A DNA stretch of 60,000 nucleotides from Cryptomeria japonica (taxonomy: Eukaryota > Streptophyta > Pinopsida > Cupressales > Cupressaceae), in NCBI RefSeq assembly GCF_030272615.1, contig NC_081415.1:508514873-508574872 (forward strand). Reading direction: 5' to 3'. The translations under genes were made by a program, and so were the position numbers. The notes under the pieces are model-generated. The model ran no database searches. It was not told where the DNA came from and worked only from the letters and a program-made list of their open reading frames with translations. Positions 44,193 to 56,876 of the stretch are shown in pieces (the stretch's first letter is position 1; each line of letters starts with the position of its first letter).

Positions 44193-45319
44193 TTTAGATC
44201 TGTCAAGTTCTTATCTACATGTGTGAGGGATCCAACCAGAGGTGATTTTTTTGTGCACATTGGGTTCAAATAGAGGTCACCATTACGTCCGCAGCGTCAA
44301 AAAACCCCTAGATCGACTATTGTTTCATCAAAATCTAGGCTGTTGAAAAATTAGGTCAATTTATTTGAGGGCACACAAATCGAGGCAAAATATGGGGTAG
44401 CTGAAAAATATTGGCACTTCGGTGCAAAAAAGAGGTTACCATCACACTCAGAAGGCCCAAAAACTCCTAAATCATTTGTTAAATCGTCAAAATCGAAGGT
44501 CAAATTTTTTTTTGGTGAAAAATCAGCTAGCATGCTTTACGAGTCACAAAAATCCATACAGTTGTACCACCTACACGTGCATCAATACTTGCGTCATAAA
44601 TATTTTCCAACAAATACAGGCTGGTAAAAAAAAAATATTCCATTGCTACTTTTAATTTTCAAAATTTTGTGAAGTGGTGCATTTAATTTTTGAAAGGTTA
44701 TTTTTTAATTGAAAGAAAGGCTCAAATTTGCACAAACTAGTACGTACTAGGCTTGCATTAGTAGGTACAATTATGACATCATCCACAAGCCTATAAATTT
44801 TTTGGATGCACTAATAATAGCGCCTAGGTCTAAAATTAGCAAATCTACTCCATTTTTAGTCCTCCAAGCCTAAAAAAGTAGCAGTTGGTATTTTGCTCAT
44901 AACTTCGTCATATGGAGTCGAAATTGGGAAAATAAGATATTGTTGAAAATCTAGTTCTGACACCAATATTATTTTGCAAGTGGTTTTATCAGATTCATCA
45001 CCAATTTTCTGTACCAATCCTCAAAATTTAGCCTTCAATTTTGTGCTTCCGGGGCCATATCTTGCACATTCAGACCCCGTTTTTCTACTTCCATACATTG
45101 CTAGAAATATATTAGAGTCCTCTATCCATATATTGGGTCTATTTTTTCATGTTTTTATCTAGGTACATTTTATTGGTATTTTTGTGTTTTCACTATATGC
45201 ACAATCACTTGGTTATTTTGGCAGTTTGGATGGATTTGTTTGTTGGGAAGGGTTATATTTTATGTGATTTACATGTGCTAATATTATTGGGGTTTGATAA
45301 TTTTATTTGAGGAGGTATC

Positions 45320-46057
45320 ATGGGTTTCTTTGTTCATCCTTCAGTTGTCCATTTGGCTAAGGATAATTATGAGTCTTGGTGACATGGCATCCTGACACAT
45401 CTCAGGTGGCTAGATATGTTGCCTTATTTGTATGGACTCATATCTATACTGACAAATTTAGGAGGTAAATGAGCTTGGGGTAATCTCACAGACCATGTTG
45501 TAGGTGTGATTTGTTCTAGTGTTGATTACAACACTATGTGTGCTATATCAGACCTTGAGTGTCCTCGTGCACTTTGGACTCGTCTTTGGGAGATATTTGG
45601 AGACCCTCATATCTCTCCATTTCAAGAGGATCCTGCAACAGATTGTCTTCTTCACCTTGCACATGGATATTTCATTCCCTATGATGATGATACTATAGAG
45701 GAGCTTGAGCATATCAAAGGTCTTGCATGTTCCAATGGATCAGAGACCTATCTTCATGTTCCTATTCCTCACATTGAGAGCCCATCTCAATCATCTTCAT
45801 CTTCTATTGTTATTGATCAAATTGGTACTGGCTCATGCATAGCCCCCATTGATTAAGTGCAACAAGACATTATTCTTCCAAACACAACTAGTTCAGTTTC
45901 ATATCTAGTAGACATATCATCCTTGTTTATGGAGTCTTATTTTTCAAATTTGGAGGACTATTTTGAGGACATTCATCTCCTGTTTGCTGATAGCCACATC
46001 AGTCCTGTCAACTCATCTTTGTTGCCCATGGAGCTTGTTCTTGTTCAGCCTTTGTAG
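45320..46057 (+). pseudogene. Copia gag-like remnant and short frames
   Basis: From ATG 45319: MGFFVHPSVVHLAKDNYESW resembles the start of copia gag (UBN2-type), with a stop after the Trp. The frame 45506-45856 (116 codons) and its in-frame continuation 45857-46057 after a TAA are acidic, Ser-rich and match no enzyme domain. Function would be packaging only, if any. It has several stops (TGA near 45380, TAA near 45470). Confidence 0.6.
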
Positions 46058-46660
46058 AGTCCTGATTTGTCACCTCCTACATTTATTGGGCATGTACCTG
46101 ATTTGGTTGTGGCATCCTCATCATTCATGGACATAGAAACATTTGAGCAATTTCCATAGGCACATACAGTTTGGATTTGGATTCCTACATCTTCTAATTT
46201 ATGGGAGTGGCTTCACCTATCTCCAGTGGATTGGTTTCTTCCGAAGGGGAGACATGTTGTTTGCAGGTAGTGGATCATGTTTTGTCTTCAAGCATTCATC
46301 ATTGGCACATGAGCTACTTCTACATTAGGGGGATTATTATCCTCATTCTCTCTCTTATGTGGGGAATATTTATTGTACTTTTGTGATCGATTATGTACTT
46401 GGAGGGCCACTTGGAGGCCTTCATCTTAGTCACATGTAGTACCATTTATTCTTCATTACATCTCTCGCTTTTGGAGAGGTTTTTTTTCCCATGTGGTTTT
46501 TCTCCTTTTCTTCATTTAGAGAGATCTCATTGTTGTGAGTTGCATTTCTTTGCATTAGTTTGTAAATGAGTGCTACCTAATCAAGCCTTTGTTGTTGGGA
46601 CTCATTCATGCATGAATTTTGCATTCATCATTAGGTCTTAAGCTTCTCCCTAAGTTTATT

Positions 46661-46670
46661 TTAAGGGGGG
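46661..46670 (+). promoter_or_regulatory. Polypurine tract of copia-like element
   Basis: TTAAGGGGGG adjoins the 3' LTR start TGTTGGAG. Confidence 0.8.
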
Positions 46671-47094
46671 TGTTGGAGTAATTTTAGGATAATTATCTAA
46701 TTATTTATTAATTAGGTCCTTTAATTGCTTTTTTCACTTAAGCTAAACTTAGGTGCTTTATTTTATCTAGATGTTTTTCTCTTTTAGTCTCAACTCACTA
46801 AGGAGGCACTTCCAGTTAGCTTTTTTAGCTTGTAGTTTAGCCTAATTTAATTCCTACTTTGCATTGCTTTAGTTCTTCTAATTTTAGGATTAGGTCATCT
46901 CTTGCTTTATATAAAGCAAGTTATTCATTCATTGTAATTGTACTTATAATATTGAATCTTGTATTCTTTTGTGCATTAATACATAATTCTTTGTTTGTTA
47001 TAGAGCATACAATCTTTGCTTGATCTCTTTTGTGTGATAGGTATTTTTCTTGCAGACGATTCTTGGCTCTTGTGGTTGATCATCAACTTCTACA
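46671..47094 (+). repeat. 3' LTR of copia-like element
   Basis: 424 bp, TGTTGGAGTAATT to CTTCTACA, followed by AGGCC. Confidence 0.88.
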
Positions 47095-47099
47095 AGGCC

Positions 47100-48740
47100 A
47101 AAAGAAAGTATTAGTCTTATGATTTGGAATTTTATGCTTTGGTTCAGTCCTTAAAGAAATGAAGATTATTTGCTTCCAAAAGAATTCATTGCATATATGG
47201 ATAATCATGCTCTATAATTCATAAACAACCAACACAAGTTAAATCAAAGACATGCCAAGTGGGTTGAGTATATCCAAAGTTTTAACTTTGTTTTGAAACA
47301 TAAAAGTGGACAACTGAATAAAGTTGATGCTTTGAGTAAGAAGAATTTGTTACTTTGTGAAATATAGCCTAATAGTGTCGGTTTTGAAAGTTTGAAAGAG
47401 TTGTATGCAGAGGATGCAGATTTTAAGGAGGCATTTGAAGCTTGAAGTGATCCTATTTGCAAGAATAGAGAACCATGGGTGGAGTATATTATTCAAGAGG
47501 GTTTTCTATTCAAGGGGAATACATTATGCATTCCTAAAGGATCCATGATAGACAATTTACTGAAGGAAAAGCATTATGGTAGTCTTGCTAGTCACTTTGG
47601 ATAGGATAAGACTTATTTGTAGTTGAGCACTCATTATTTTTGGCCCAAGATGCAAGCAGATGTGAGAAGATATGTGGAAAGGTGCATCATTTATCAACAT
47701 GCCAAAGGGAGAGGCCAAAATGTTGGGCTCTATTAGCCACTTCCAGTTCCAACTTGGCCTTAGGACTCAGTGTGTATGGACTTTGTGTTGGGTTTGCCTC
47801 ACACATAAAGGGGCAATGACTCTATTTTATTGTGGTAGAAAGATTTTCTAAAATGGTGCATTTCATACCTTGCAAGAAAACTAGTGACGCCACTAAAATC
47901 GCAGACTGGTTCTTTAAAGAAGTAGTGAGCTTACATGGAATTCCCAAAAGTATCATTTCTAATAGAGAAACTAAATTTGTGGGTCATTTTTGGAAGACCT
48001 TATGGAAGAAATTGGGCACCAATCTAAGTTTTAGTTTTGCTTACCACCCCTAAACGGATGGTCTAATAGAGGTTGTTAATCAAAGTCGGTAATATGTTGA
48101 GATGTCTTGTTGGCAAAACACTAGGTACTTGGGATCTAGATTTGGCTCAAGTTGAGTTTGCATTTAATGATTCTCCTAATTGAAGTACTAGATTTAGTCC
48201 ATTTTATGTTGTATATGGTATGCATCCAAGGGGGTTGTGTGAGTTGAGAGATCTTGGTAATATGAAAAGGCATATTGCAACAGGTGAATTTTGCTAAACT
48301 CATACATGATATCCATGAAGTGGTAAAGATGAACATTGAATCTAGCAATCAACAATATAAACAACATGCTGATAAGAAGTGGAGGGAACTTCATTTCAGG
48401 TTGGAGACCTTGTCTTGGCTCAATATGTTAGAAAGGAGAGCTTTCGTATTGGTGTTTACAACAAAATTTAGATGAAGAAAGTGGGTCTTTGTAAGTTATC
48501 TGAAATTTCTCTGCCAATGGATATGAAATAGCCTTGCCTTCAAATCTGGCTATCTCTCCTTTTTTTAATGTGTCAAATCTTTATACATTTAGAGGAGATG
48601 GACAAGAAGATGTAGTTGAGACAGAGATACCATTCACCATAGAATAGCAAGGAACTACTTCCGCTTCATCAGAAATAGAATGCATTCTTTCTAAACACTT
48701 ATTGAAGAAGACTTGGTACAAGGAATAATTACGATATATG
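47100..48740 (+). pseudogene. RNase H and integrase of outer gypsy pol
   Basis: Directly resumes the RNase H frame broken at 43757 (LEFYALVQSLKKW at ~47125), then FVLKHKSGQLNKVDAL. Integrase follows: HYFWPKMQADVRRYVERC, CMDFVLGLPHT (first Asp) at ~47775, [37 protein letters not shown], where the second catalytic Asp appears as Asn, and DGLIEVVNQS (Glu). Multiple stops and frameshifts. The end near 48740 (LLKKTWYKE) looks like the C-terminal linker and is cut by the minus-strand LINE. Confidence 0.82.
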
Positions 48741-48744
48741 GTTA

Positions 48745-51700
48745 GTGACAATAAAAGAGGGGTAAAAATTTATTGAAAACAGAGAAAGAGAAACAACAAA
48801 AGAGGGCAAACAACCCAACAAAAAACAACTACATCATAGACATATCATGACTAACAGGCTGATCAAGCACCCGAGACAACTCAGGAGAGAGTTGACCCCT
48901 ATCTTCAATAGACCAACCCTCCCTAAAATTAGCAACCCAGTTGGCCAAATAGTCAATCACCCCATTCCATTCCCTAGGAATATGCCTAAAAGTGACCGAC
49001 ACAAAACTCATAGAGTGAGAGAATCTAATAGATAATCTTCTGAAGCTGCCAACTAACACCATCCTAGCTCTGCCAATTCAATAAAGTCACCACAACCTTG
49101 GAATCAGAATCAAACACAATGTGCTGCCAACCAATAGAACAACAACTGTCTAAAGCAACCAAAATGGCTAGAGCCTCCATTTAAATGTTCCGTATGTAAA
49201 CCTGTGTAGATAGAAAAAATAAATTAAGCTTGCCCCAAACTGTCTCGTGCCACACCACCAATACCAACATGTCCAGGGTTTCCTTATGAAGACCCATCCA
49301 TATTGACTTGAAGATACCAGGAGGAGGAGGGCTCCGATTACCTACTCCAGAGATCTTCCTTAGAGGGTGATGACATCTATTTCTGAAGAGCTGTGTAGTC
49401 TTTTGCACACCATAATGCTGAATATCCCCTTGAAGAGGAAGATTAAAATGGTTGCAAATATCAATCTCCCCAGAAGTAGGGCCTCCAGACAAATCACATT
49501 TAGCCATAACAGTCTCCCAAAGAGAATGGATAATTTTCCACCATACATGTTGAATAGCTAACCTAGCATCCTGAAAAATCTGATGATTCCTCTTGAGCCA
49601 AATGTGCCAAATAATAAAAGGGGGCCCTAAAGACCAAAAAACTTGAAGAAAAGGGGTTTGAACAGGAGCCTGAACCCATTGCTCCCTGAATTTAGCAAGG
49701 GAAGAAACATGCCAACAAGGGCACTTCCAACAGTCCCACTAGGAATGCTAAATCCACCTAGAAAATGAGCAATGAAAGAAAACATGGGAGAGTGTCTCCT
49801 CACCATTACACCATAAAACACACATAGAAGGCCAACAAAAACCTCTCTTGCACAAATTGTCCCAAGTAAGACACCTGTTCTGGACCACCAACTATAGGAA
49901 AAAGTTACATTTGGGCCAGGAAAAATTATTCCACATATGCTTCCACCAAGGAACCTCCTCGCCACCATAAATTTGATGAACCAAATGCTTATAACCTGCA
50001 GCAATAGAACATTTTCTCAAAGAATGATTGCCCCAATCTAAAATATCTAGATCAGATAAGGAATTACAATCATGTGAGGAAAAAATATGAGCCAACTCTC
50101 GCCGAGCATCCTCAGAACAACCAAGCGGCCACTCATCCTAACCCTTCCATCTATAACCAATGGTCGACCCAAAATGCTGAATAGTCTTGTAATGCCGAAT
50201 CGTAGTTCAATCAACAACCACAAAGATTCATAGAGAGGTTGTAAATGAGGATACATAGAAAGAATCGGGGGATTTCCATCCCAAGAGTCCAACCAAAAAA
50301 AAGCCTCAAAGGTTTTATTACAAATCCAAAAGAGCTAATTCTTAATAAGCGGAGCACTAGTTTCTAGAGTATGCCAGATCACAAAACCCCTACCCTCCAT
50401 CTGGCAACAAGGAACATCCCAGCTATGAATGGTTCTTAAATACCTACAAGTAAGGATATGAGCCCACACCTAATGTTGATTGGTACACAATTGTCAGTAT
50501 AACATAGTAGCCGTAACCTAGCTGTGCAAAACTGCAGAGTGATGGCCAAGGCCACCCTCATTCTTGGGTCGGAAAATAGAATCCCACTTCACCAAACTCC
50601 ACTTTGAAGATTGTAGATTACCTCTCCAAAGCAATTGATGAGACAAAGCATCAAATTCCTTGAGGAAATACATCGGAGCATCTTGCATGAAACCTTGATA
50701 AACATGAAGAGCCCGAATCACTGATTGAAGAAGAGTAACTCGAGTCACAGTAGAAAGCCAACAATGAGTCCAATTATTGACTTTCCAATGCAACTTATCC
50801 AAAAGATCCTTCCAAAAGGGTCTAGGCTGATGACCAACTGCCATCGGAATCCCCAAATAGATGAAAGGGAGAGATCCAATATGAAACCTCAAGATAGTAT
50901 TAATTCTTCTCTGAATAGGAATAGGGGTATTGAAAAAGAAGATAGAAGACTTATGGTCATCCACCTGTTGCCTTGATGCAACTAAATAAACATCCAATGA
51001 ATTCCTAATAAACTCAGCCTCTTGAATACAAGCCACTCCAATAAGAGTAGTGTCATCCATAAACTGTAGGTGTGAAAGCTTGGGAAGACCGACACCCCAA
51101 TCTCACCCCCAAATCAAACCTTGGGAAACCTGAGCCTTTATGAAATGACCAAGGCCCTCAGCCATGATGATAAATAGGTATGGTGAAAGAGGATCGCCTT
51201 GCCACAAACCTCTAGAAGCTCCAAATAACTGGGATGGCTCACCATTGATAAGAACTGAAAAAGGCGCAGAGGTCATGTCACAACTCATAACCCAACTGAC
51301 CCACTCTAAGTTGAAACCAAAGGCCAGAAGAATCTTATGCAAGAAGCTCCATTTCACCCTATCATAATATTTGGCCATATCAAGTTTGATAAACATATCT
51401 CTCTCCTTAGACACAACCATGGAATGAAGGACTTTAGAGGCAATAACAACCCCATCCAAAATTTGTTGCCCAACCACAAAACCTCCCCGTTCATCAGAAA
51501 TTAAAGAAGGAAGGCAAATTTGAATCTTTTCTGCAATCAATTTGGGGGTGATCTTATAAAAAACATTGCATAGAGCAATATGATGAAAAAAATCAAGCTG
51601 AGTAGCACAATCCTTTTTAAGGATAAGAACTAGGAAAGTAGAATTCATAGCCTGAAGAATTTTATTACTACCATAAGACTCTTGGACAATTGCCAATAGA

Positions 51701-52395
51701 TTCAACTTGATGATATACCAAAAATATTGGAAGAATTCAATAGGAAAGCCATCAAGTCCAAGAACTTTGGCTTTAGCCATCCCAAAAACAACTTCCTCTA
51801 ATTTTGATAAAGACACCTGGCGAGTGAGAGATTCATTCATCACATCACTAACCACATAAGGAATACAAGCAAGGATCTGATTTTCCTCCACAGGAGCAAT
51901 GGGAACATCATCAAAGAAAATGACATAATAGTACTGAGAGGCATCATGAGACATCACTTGAAGAGAGGTAAGATGAATGCCATCATAATTATTAAAGGAA
52001 GAAATAACACTCATCTGCCGATGAGCCTGAACAGACTTGTGAAAAAAGGCAGTATTACGATCACCTTCTTGAAGCCAGTAAAACCTAGCCTTCTGTTTCT
52101 AGAAGATCTCCTCACGAATCTCCTACTCCTCCAAGTCCTTCAAGGCCTGAGACTTTGCATTACCCAACTCAACAGTGAAACCAAGGTCTCGAATTTGCTG
52201 AGTAATAACATCAAGGTGCTCTTGCGGTTCTCTTTTCCTATGAGAAAGATTGCCAAAACACCTCCCATTCCATATTTGACGACATTGACTAGTAGAGGAT
52301 TCTTCTTGGCTCATTGAAAAAGAGATCATTATGTTGGGTCATATTATTGGAGACCTCATGAGTAGGGGCTGATGATTTTCTTTCTGCTTGAGAGT
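48745..52395 (-). mobile_element. 5'-truncated minus-strand LINE
   Basis: A decayed non-LTR element on the minus strand. The 3' end is near 48745, where the element-sense strand ends AATAAATTTTTACCCCTCTTTT. It starts within ORF2, in the linker between endonuclease and RT (about 52395). ORF1 and the endonuclease are missing, typical of incomplete target-primed reverse transcription. No target duplication was found by eye. It sits at the 3' end of the outer gypsy element. Confidence 0.8.
48829..52329 (-). pseudogene. LINE ORF2 fragment: RT, zinc-binding region, RNase H
   Basis: From the right: ARFYWLQEGDRNTAFFHKSV (~52080), then RT blocks AKVLGLDGFPIEFFQYFW, ALCNVFYKITPKLIAEKI, SDERGGFVVGQQILDGV, KLDMAKYYDRVKWSFLH, ASRGLWQGDPLSPYLFIIM, catalytic QFMDDTTLIGV at ~51060. 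51060-50518 continues as the RT thumb (FIYLGIPMAVGHQPRPFWKD; SIFRPKNEGGLGHH). 50300-49630 is the zinc-binding region with stops. RNase H relics lie at about 49180-48829 (VTFRHIPREWNGVIDYLANW). Several stops and frameshifts. It is more decayed than the LINE at 23.5 kb and from a different family. Confidence 0.82.
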
Positions 52396-52397
52396 TT

Positions 52398-53101
52398 GAT
52401 GCAAGGGCATCTCCCTCCATCTCTTTTTGCTTCTGAATTCTTCTTAGATTTTGGTTTTCTTCTTTGTTTGGTTGAATAAAACAAACCTCATATCTCCTTC
52501 ATCTGATGCAATGCATTCATGGTCAATTGAGTTTTACCTTAGCAAAGTTATGTCTTACTGTCAAATAGGAGAGGTTACAAATTGATAGGAATCCTATAGT
52601 CCAACAACTGCTTGTGAACCGACTGTTGTTGGGTTGAATGATTAGTTCTTGGGGAAGGATGACAAGTAGTCATTTGACAACTAGTTGTCTTCTCTCCTTC
52701 TAAAGGTGGCTTCATGGCTTGGCGTGGGAATGGAGTGTTGAAGAGTACAATAATGCAATGAGAAAAGACTGACTATGAGACATTGGTGTGAATGATGGAT
52801 CAGGCTTGCAAGGGAATAGGTTGTAGCAACCTATAGAAGTTTTGTGACTATAATATTTTGTGGGAATCAAAATATTATTTAGTGACTGGTGAATTAAACA
52901 TGAATAAAGTTTAGAGAAGTTCTATTGATTCCTTTGACTTATGTTGTATAAAAAACTGTTTCCGATCATTATTGGAACAAAATATAGTTGTATTGGTTCA
53001 CTGGTTAATTCCTAAACTTCCTATCATTATTGCCCCGTCGTTTGATTGAAAGTTACTGTGTGTTCTTTATTGATTTTTTTATAAAAAAGTCATGCCATCA
53101 C
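52398..53101 (+). repeat. 3' LTR of outer gypsy element
   Basis: TGATGCAAGGGCATCTCCCT onward aligns with the split 5' LTR, ending near GTCATGCCATCACA. No clear polypurine tract precedes it, because the LINE abuts it on the left. Confidence 0.8.
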
Positions 53102-54189
53102 ACATTCTCTCATGGATCTAAAACCAATAGAATGGTACACAAAAGTATTTTGCTAGCATATAAAAGTAGAGCAACAAATTCCATCTATGATTATTGTCTT
53201 AGATGAAATCACTACCACGAAATGTCTCTATTATTGTGTAAGGAATAAAAATAAATTTTATTTGCGAAAAAAATCAAAATCTTTCTTGGGTTTATTGCAA
53301 CCAACACAGATGTTGAAATGAAAGGAATACGACATTACAATTTTTTGATAAACCTTAAAGAGTAGAATGATTCTATATTATCAATTTGAAAAGATCCCAA
53401 CTTTTATAAATAATTAAAATATTACTATTATATGGAGGTAGGTATAAAAAATGTTTGATTGGGGTTTTCTAGTAAGTAAAAAGAAAACTAAAATATAACT
53501 TTTGGAATCTAGGTTTAAGAAATGGAGGGAATAAAAGTAGCTTTTAGTTATGGTAATGAGATATTGTGTGTCTTTTTCATTTGAGTCCTTTCCATTGTAT
53601 GTGTCTTAATCATTGTCTACCCTATTGTTTATGACTAATTTGAGATATATTTATTGGCCCCCCATGTTCAAGTATTTCTCTATATTATGTTTGTTTCTTC
53701 TTATACTTAGGCCACTTACCCAAAATGTTAAATTACAAGGTTGTCTTAATGTTATGATTGTGTCAAAGTCAAAATTTTGGAGAGTTCACAAGTTAATGAA
53801 CCTTGCAAAACATTGAAAAAGAAAGAGGTTATAAGTTTCAATGAGTTTGAAAGTTTGTGAACTTGTCAAAGCTATGACACAAAAGAAATGATAAGTCAAA
53901 GTTTGACAAAATATAAGTGGAAGTTTTTCTTTGTCAAATTCTTAAGTATTATTTTGAGCATGATTAGCTTGGCCATATATATCAAAGCCCCAAAAAGGGG
54001 CTTCTTTCACTTTAATGATAGGTGAATTTGAGAAAAGAAGTAGGGATTTATAGGATTCTTTCTTCTCCCAACACAAAAGGCAATACCAAAGGAACCATTC
54101 TTAAGAAAAAATACAAAAAGGGTATGAAAGCATGTATAATTAGAGATTGAATGACTTCAATCTTTCTATTATATAAATAAATATCAAAG
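53102..54189. other. AT-rich spacer
   Basis: No recognisable gene, RNA or paired repeat. One small plus-strand frame (53613-53816) lacks any family signal. Confidence 0.5.
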
Positions 54190-56876
54190 AGAGCCATTCC
54201 TCTGAACAACTAGGCTGACATGTTATCTGTAAAGTCTTCTACTTCTGAAATTCTCCGGTCTTCACTGCTAAGGTTTCTCAATTATGATATACCTCTAGGA
54301 TGCACTCTGGTAACTATCTCAAAAGGTGTTCTTCCAGTACTCCTATTTACTGAATTGTTGTAGGCAAACTCTGCTTGTGCAAGAATTAAATCCCAACTTT
54401 CGGTTTTATCTTCAACTAAACATCTCAAGAAATTTCCCAAGCTCCGGTTAAGTACTTCTGTCTATCCACCAGTTTGTGTATGAAAAGTAGAACTGAACTT
54501 CAAATCTATCTTCATCTTCTTTCAAAGTGTTCTCCAAAAATAGCCAACAAACTCAGTTTCTCTGTCTGAAACTATGCTCTTAGGTAATCCATGCAATCTC
54601 ACTACTTGAAAAATAGGTCTACTACATGTAATACATATGATGTCTTCTTACAAGGTATGAAATGAGCCATCTTTGAGAATCTATCCACTACCACAAATAT
54701 AGAATCATTCCCTCTTGGTGTTTTAGGTAATCCAAGTACAAAATCCATGCTTATATCCTCCCAAGGTCTTATCGATACTATCAAAGGTTTATACAATCCC
54801 ACATTTTGACTACTACCCTTTGCAACTTGACAAACTCTATAACTGTGCACATATTTATTAACATCCTTATGAATCTGGGGCCAAAAGTACTGCTTACTCA
54901 TTGATGCTACTATTTTATCAATACCAAAATGTGCAACTGATCCTCCACTGTGTTTCTCCTTTATCAGATCCTCCCTCATAGAATTCTTAGGTATGCACAA
55001 CTGAACTCCTCTGAATAAAATCTCATCCTGAATGAAGTAATCCAACCACTTGCTTCTATCTACCATAACCGGTTCTCAACATGCTTTCCAAGGTGCTGCA
55101 AAATCTGGGTCATCATCATACAAGGTCTTCAAGTATTCAAGTCTTAATACTGCCACTCTCATCTCTATCAGTAGATTCCTTCTCCTACTCAATGCATCAA
55201 CAACTTTGTTAGATTTTTCACTTCTATGCTTCAACACAAAGGTGTAACTCTGCAAAAACTCTACCCATCTCATATGTCTCTGATTCAACTTAGTTTGACT
55301 GTTCAAATACTGCAAAGCTTGATAATCTGTATACAACACAAACTCCTTAGGCAGTAGGTAATGTCTCCACTTCTTCAAGGCTTGAACTATGGCATAAAAC
55401 TCCTGATCATAAACTGAATATATCCTCTGGGCATCATTAAATTTCTCACTGAAATAAGCTACTGCTCTCCCTTCCTGGCACAAGACTACTGCTATTGCTG
55501 TTCCACTTGCATCACAATCCACTTGAAATACTTTATTGAAATCCGGTAAAGCTAACAAAGGCTGCTCAGTTACTTTCTGCTTTAACATTTCAAAACTTTT
55601 GTTTGCTCTAGTGGTCCACTTGAATTCATTCCGATCTCCTCTCATGGTCTCAGTCATAGGGTTACAAGCTGAATTAATATTTCTAATGAACTTTCGGTAA
55701 AAACTAGCCAATCCATGAAATGATCTTACCTCTCCAATACTTTTTGGTGTAGGCCACTCAACAATTGCTTTCACTTTCTCAGGGTCCATCTTCAAACCAT
55801 CCTCAATTATCGCAAATCCCAAATAGACTAACTCATCCTTCATGAAAGTACACTTCTTAACATTTATTAGCAACTTTTCTTCTCTCAACCTCTGCAAAAC
55901 TTGTCTCAAATGCAACAAATGCTCCTCTTTTGTCTTACTAAAAATGAGAATGTCATCCAAATATACAATAACGAACTTACCCAAGAATTTCTTCAATACC
56001 TCATTCGTCAGCCTCATGAAAGTAATTGGTGCATTAGTTAAACCAAAAGGCATCACTAACCATTCATACAATCCTTCATTTGTCTTGGATGTTGTCTTTC
56101 ACTCATCTCCTTCTCTGATCCTCATCTGATGATATCCACTCTTCAGATCTATCTTTGTAAAGTATTTGACTCTACTCAAATAGTCCATTATGTCATCCAT
56201 CTTCGACAAAGGAAACTGGTATTTCACAATGATCTTGTTTATTGCTCTGGAATCAGTACACATTCTCCACTCTCGATTCTTCTTAGGTGCTAATACTGAT
56301 GGTACTACACAAGGGCTCAGACTTTCCCTGATCAAACCTTTCTTCAACAACTCCTGCACTTTCCTATTAAACTCTTCATTCTCTACTGGTGTCATCTGAT
56401 GTGCAACTTTGTTAGGAAAACTAGCTCCGGGAACCAAGTCCATGCAGTGATTGATACTTCTCACATGTGACAATCCATTAGGTACATTAACTAAAATGAT
56501 GTCTTCATATCCTATTAGCAAATATTTTATCTCTTCCAGTTGTTCCTCTTCATGCTCCGAATTCTCAATCTTCTTAGGAATTAAGGAAAAACACACTTTC
56601 TCATGTCTCAATCTATTCAAGAATTTCCTTCCATCTACCAAACAAATTCTAGAATTCGTACAAACTTCATTCTTCAAAGGTTCCTCCAAGGGAACAAGGT
56701 TTGCTTCATCCCATTGGCTACAAAAGTGTATGTATTCTTCCTCCCATCATGTGCTGCCTATCTATCAAACTGCCAAGGTCTACCCAACAAAAGATGACAA
56801 ATATCCATAGGCATAATATCACACAAAACTTCATCATGATAATTCCCAAATTTTCATTTCACCAAACTTTTCTCAC
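54190..56876 (-). pseudogene. Ty3/gypsy pol relic
   Basis: One minus-strand frame 56689-54602 interrupted by two stops (56099-56101 and 55076-55078, both TGA). Upstream, 56876-56700 carries YHDEVLCDIMPMDICHLLLG in a different frame. RT: LKKGLIRESLSPCVVPSVL, CTDSRAINKIIVKYQFPL, FTKIDLKSGYHQMRIREGDE, MPFGLTNAPITFMRL, catalytic [12 protein letters not shown] at ~55955. RNase H: LALPDFNKVFQVDCDASGTA, QEFYAIVQALKKWRHYL, KSNKVVDALSRR. Integrase: KQYFWPQIHKDVNKYVHSY, SMDFVLGLPKTPRGND (first Asp), then past a frameshift at 54602 [16 protein letters not shown] (second Asp). It is the same family as the outer gypsy element but better preserved. No LTR is visible; it is cut on the right by the LTR at 56877. 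Confidence 0.88.

Larger units (their letters stand above)
43758..47094 (+). mobile_element. Non-autonomous copia-like LTR element, 3.3 kb
   Basis: LTRs at 43758-44180 and 46671-47094 (~10% different by eye), an exact AGGCC duplication, a perfect TGGTATCAGAGC primer site at 44181 and polypurine tract TTAAGGGGGG at 46661. The interior (2.5 kb) has only a copia-gag-like start near 45320 (KDNYESW, then ILTHLRWLDMLPYLYG) and short downstream frames. No protease, integrase, RT or RNase H is seen. Confidence 0.9.
32360..53101 (+). mobile_element. Old Ty3/gypsy element carrying three nested insertions
   Basis: Composite. The 5' LTR is at 32360-32877 plus 40728-40887, split by a later element. The internal region starts with a tRNA-iMet-type primer site (40889). 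gag-pol relics run to about 48740, interrupted at 43758-47094. The 3' LTR is at about 52398-53101. The split is proven by alignment of 52398-53101 across the gap: its left part matches 32360-32870 and its right part continues into 40728-40887. Pol order is protease, RT, RNase H, integrase with no second RNase H. It is heavily decayed, with LTRs much more diverged than those of the elements inside it. Confidence 0.85.

Noticed and set aside
45506-46057. A host gene in the copia-like interior
   Set aside because: Bounded by LTRs and duplication, acidic low-complexity frames with stops, no host domain.
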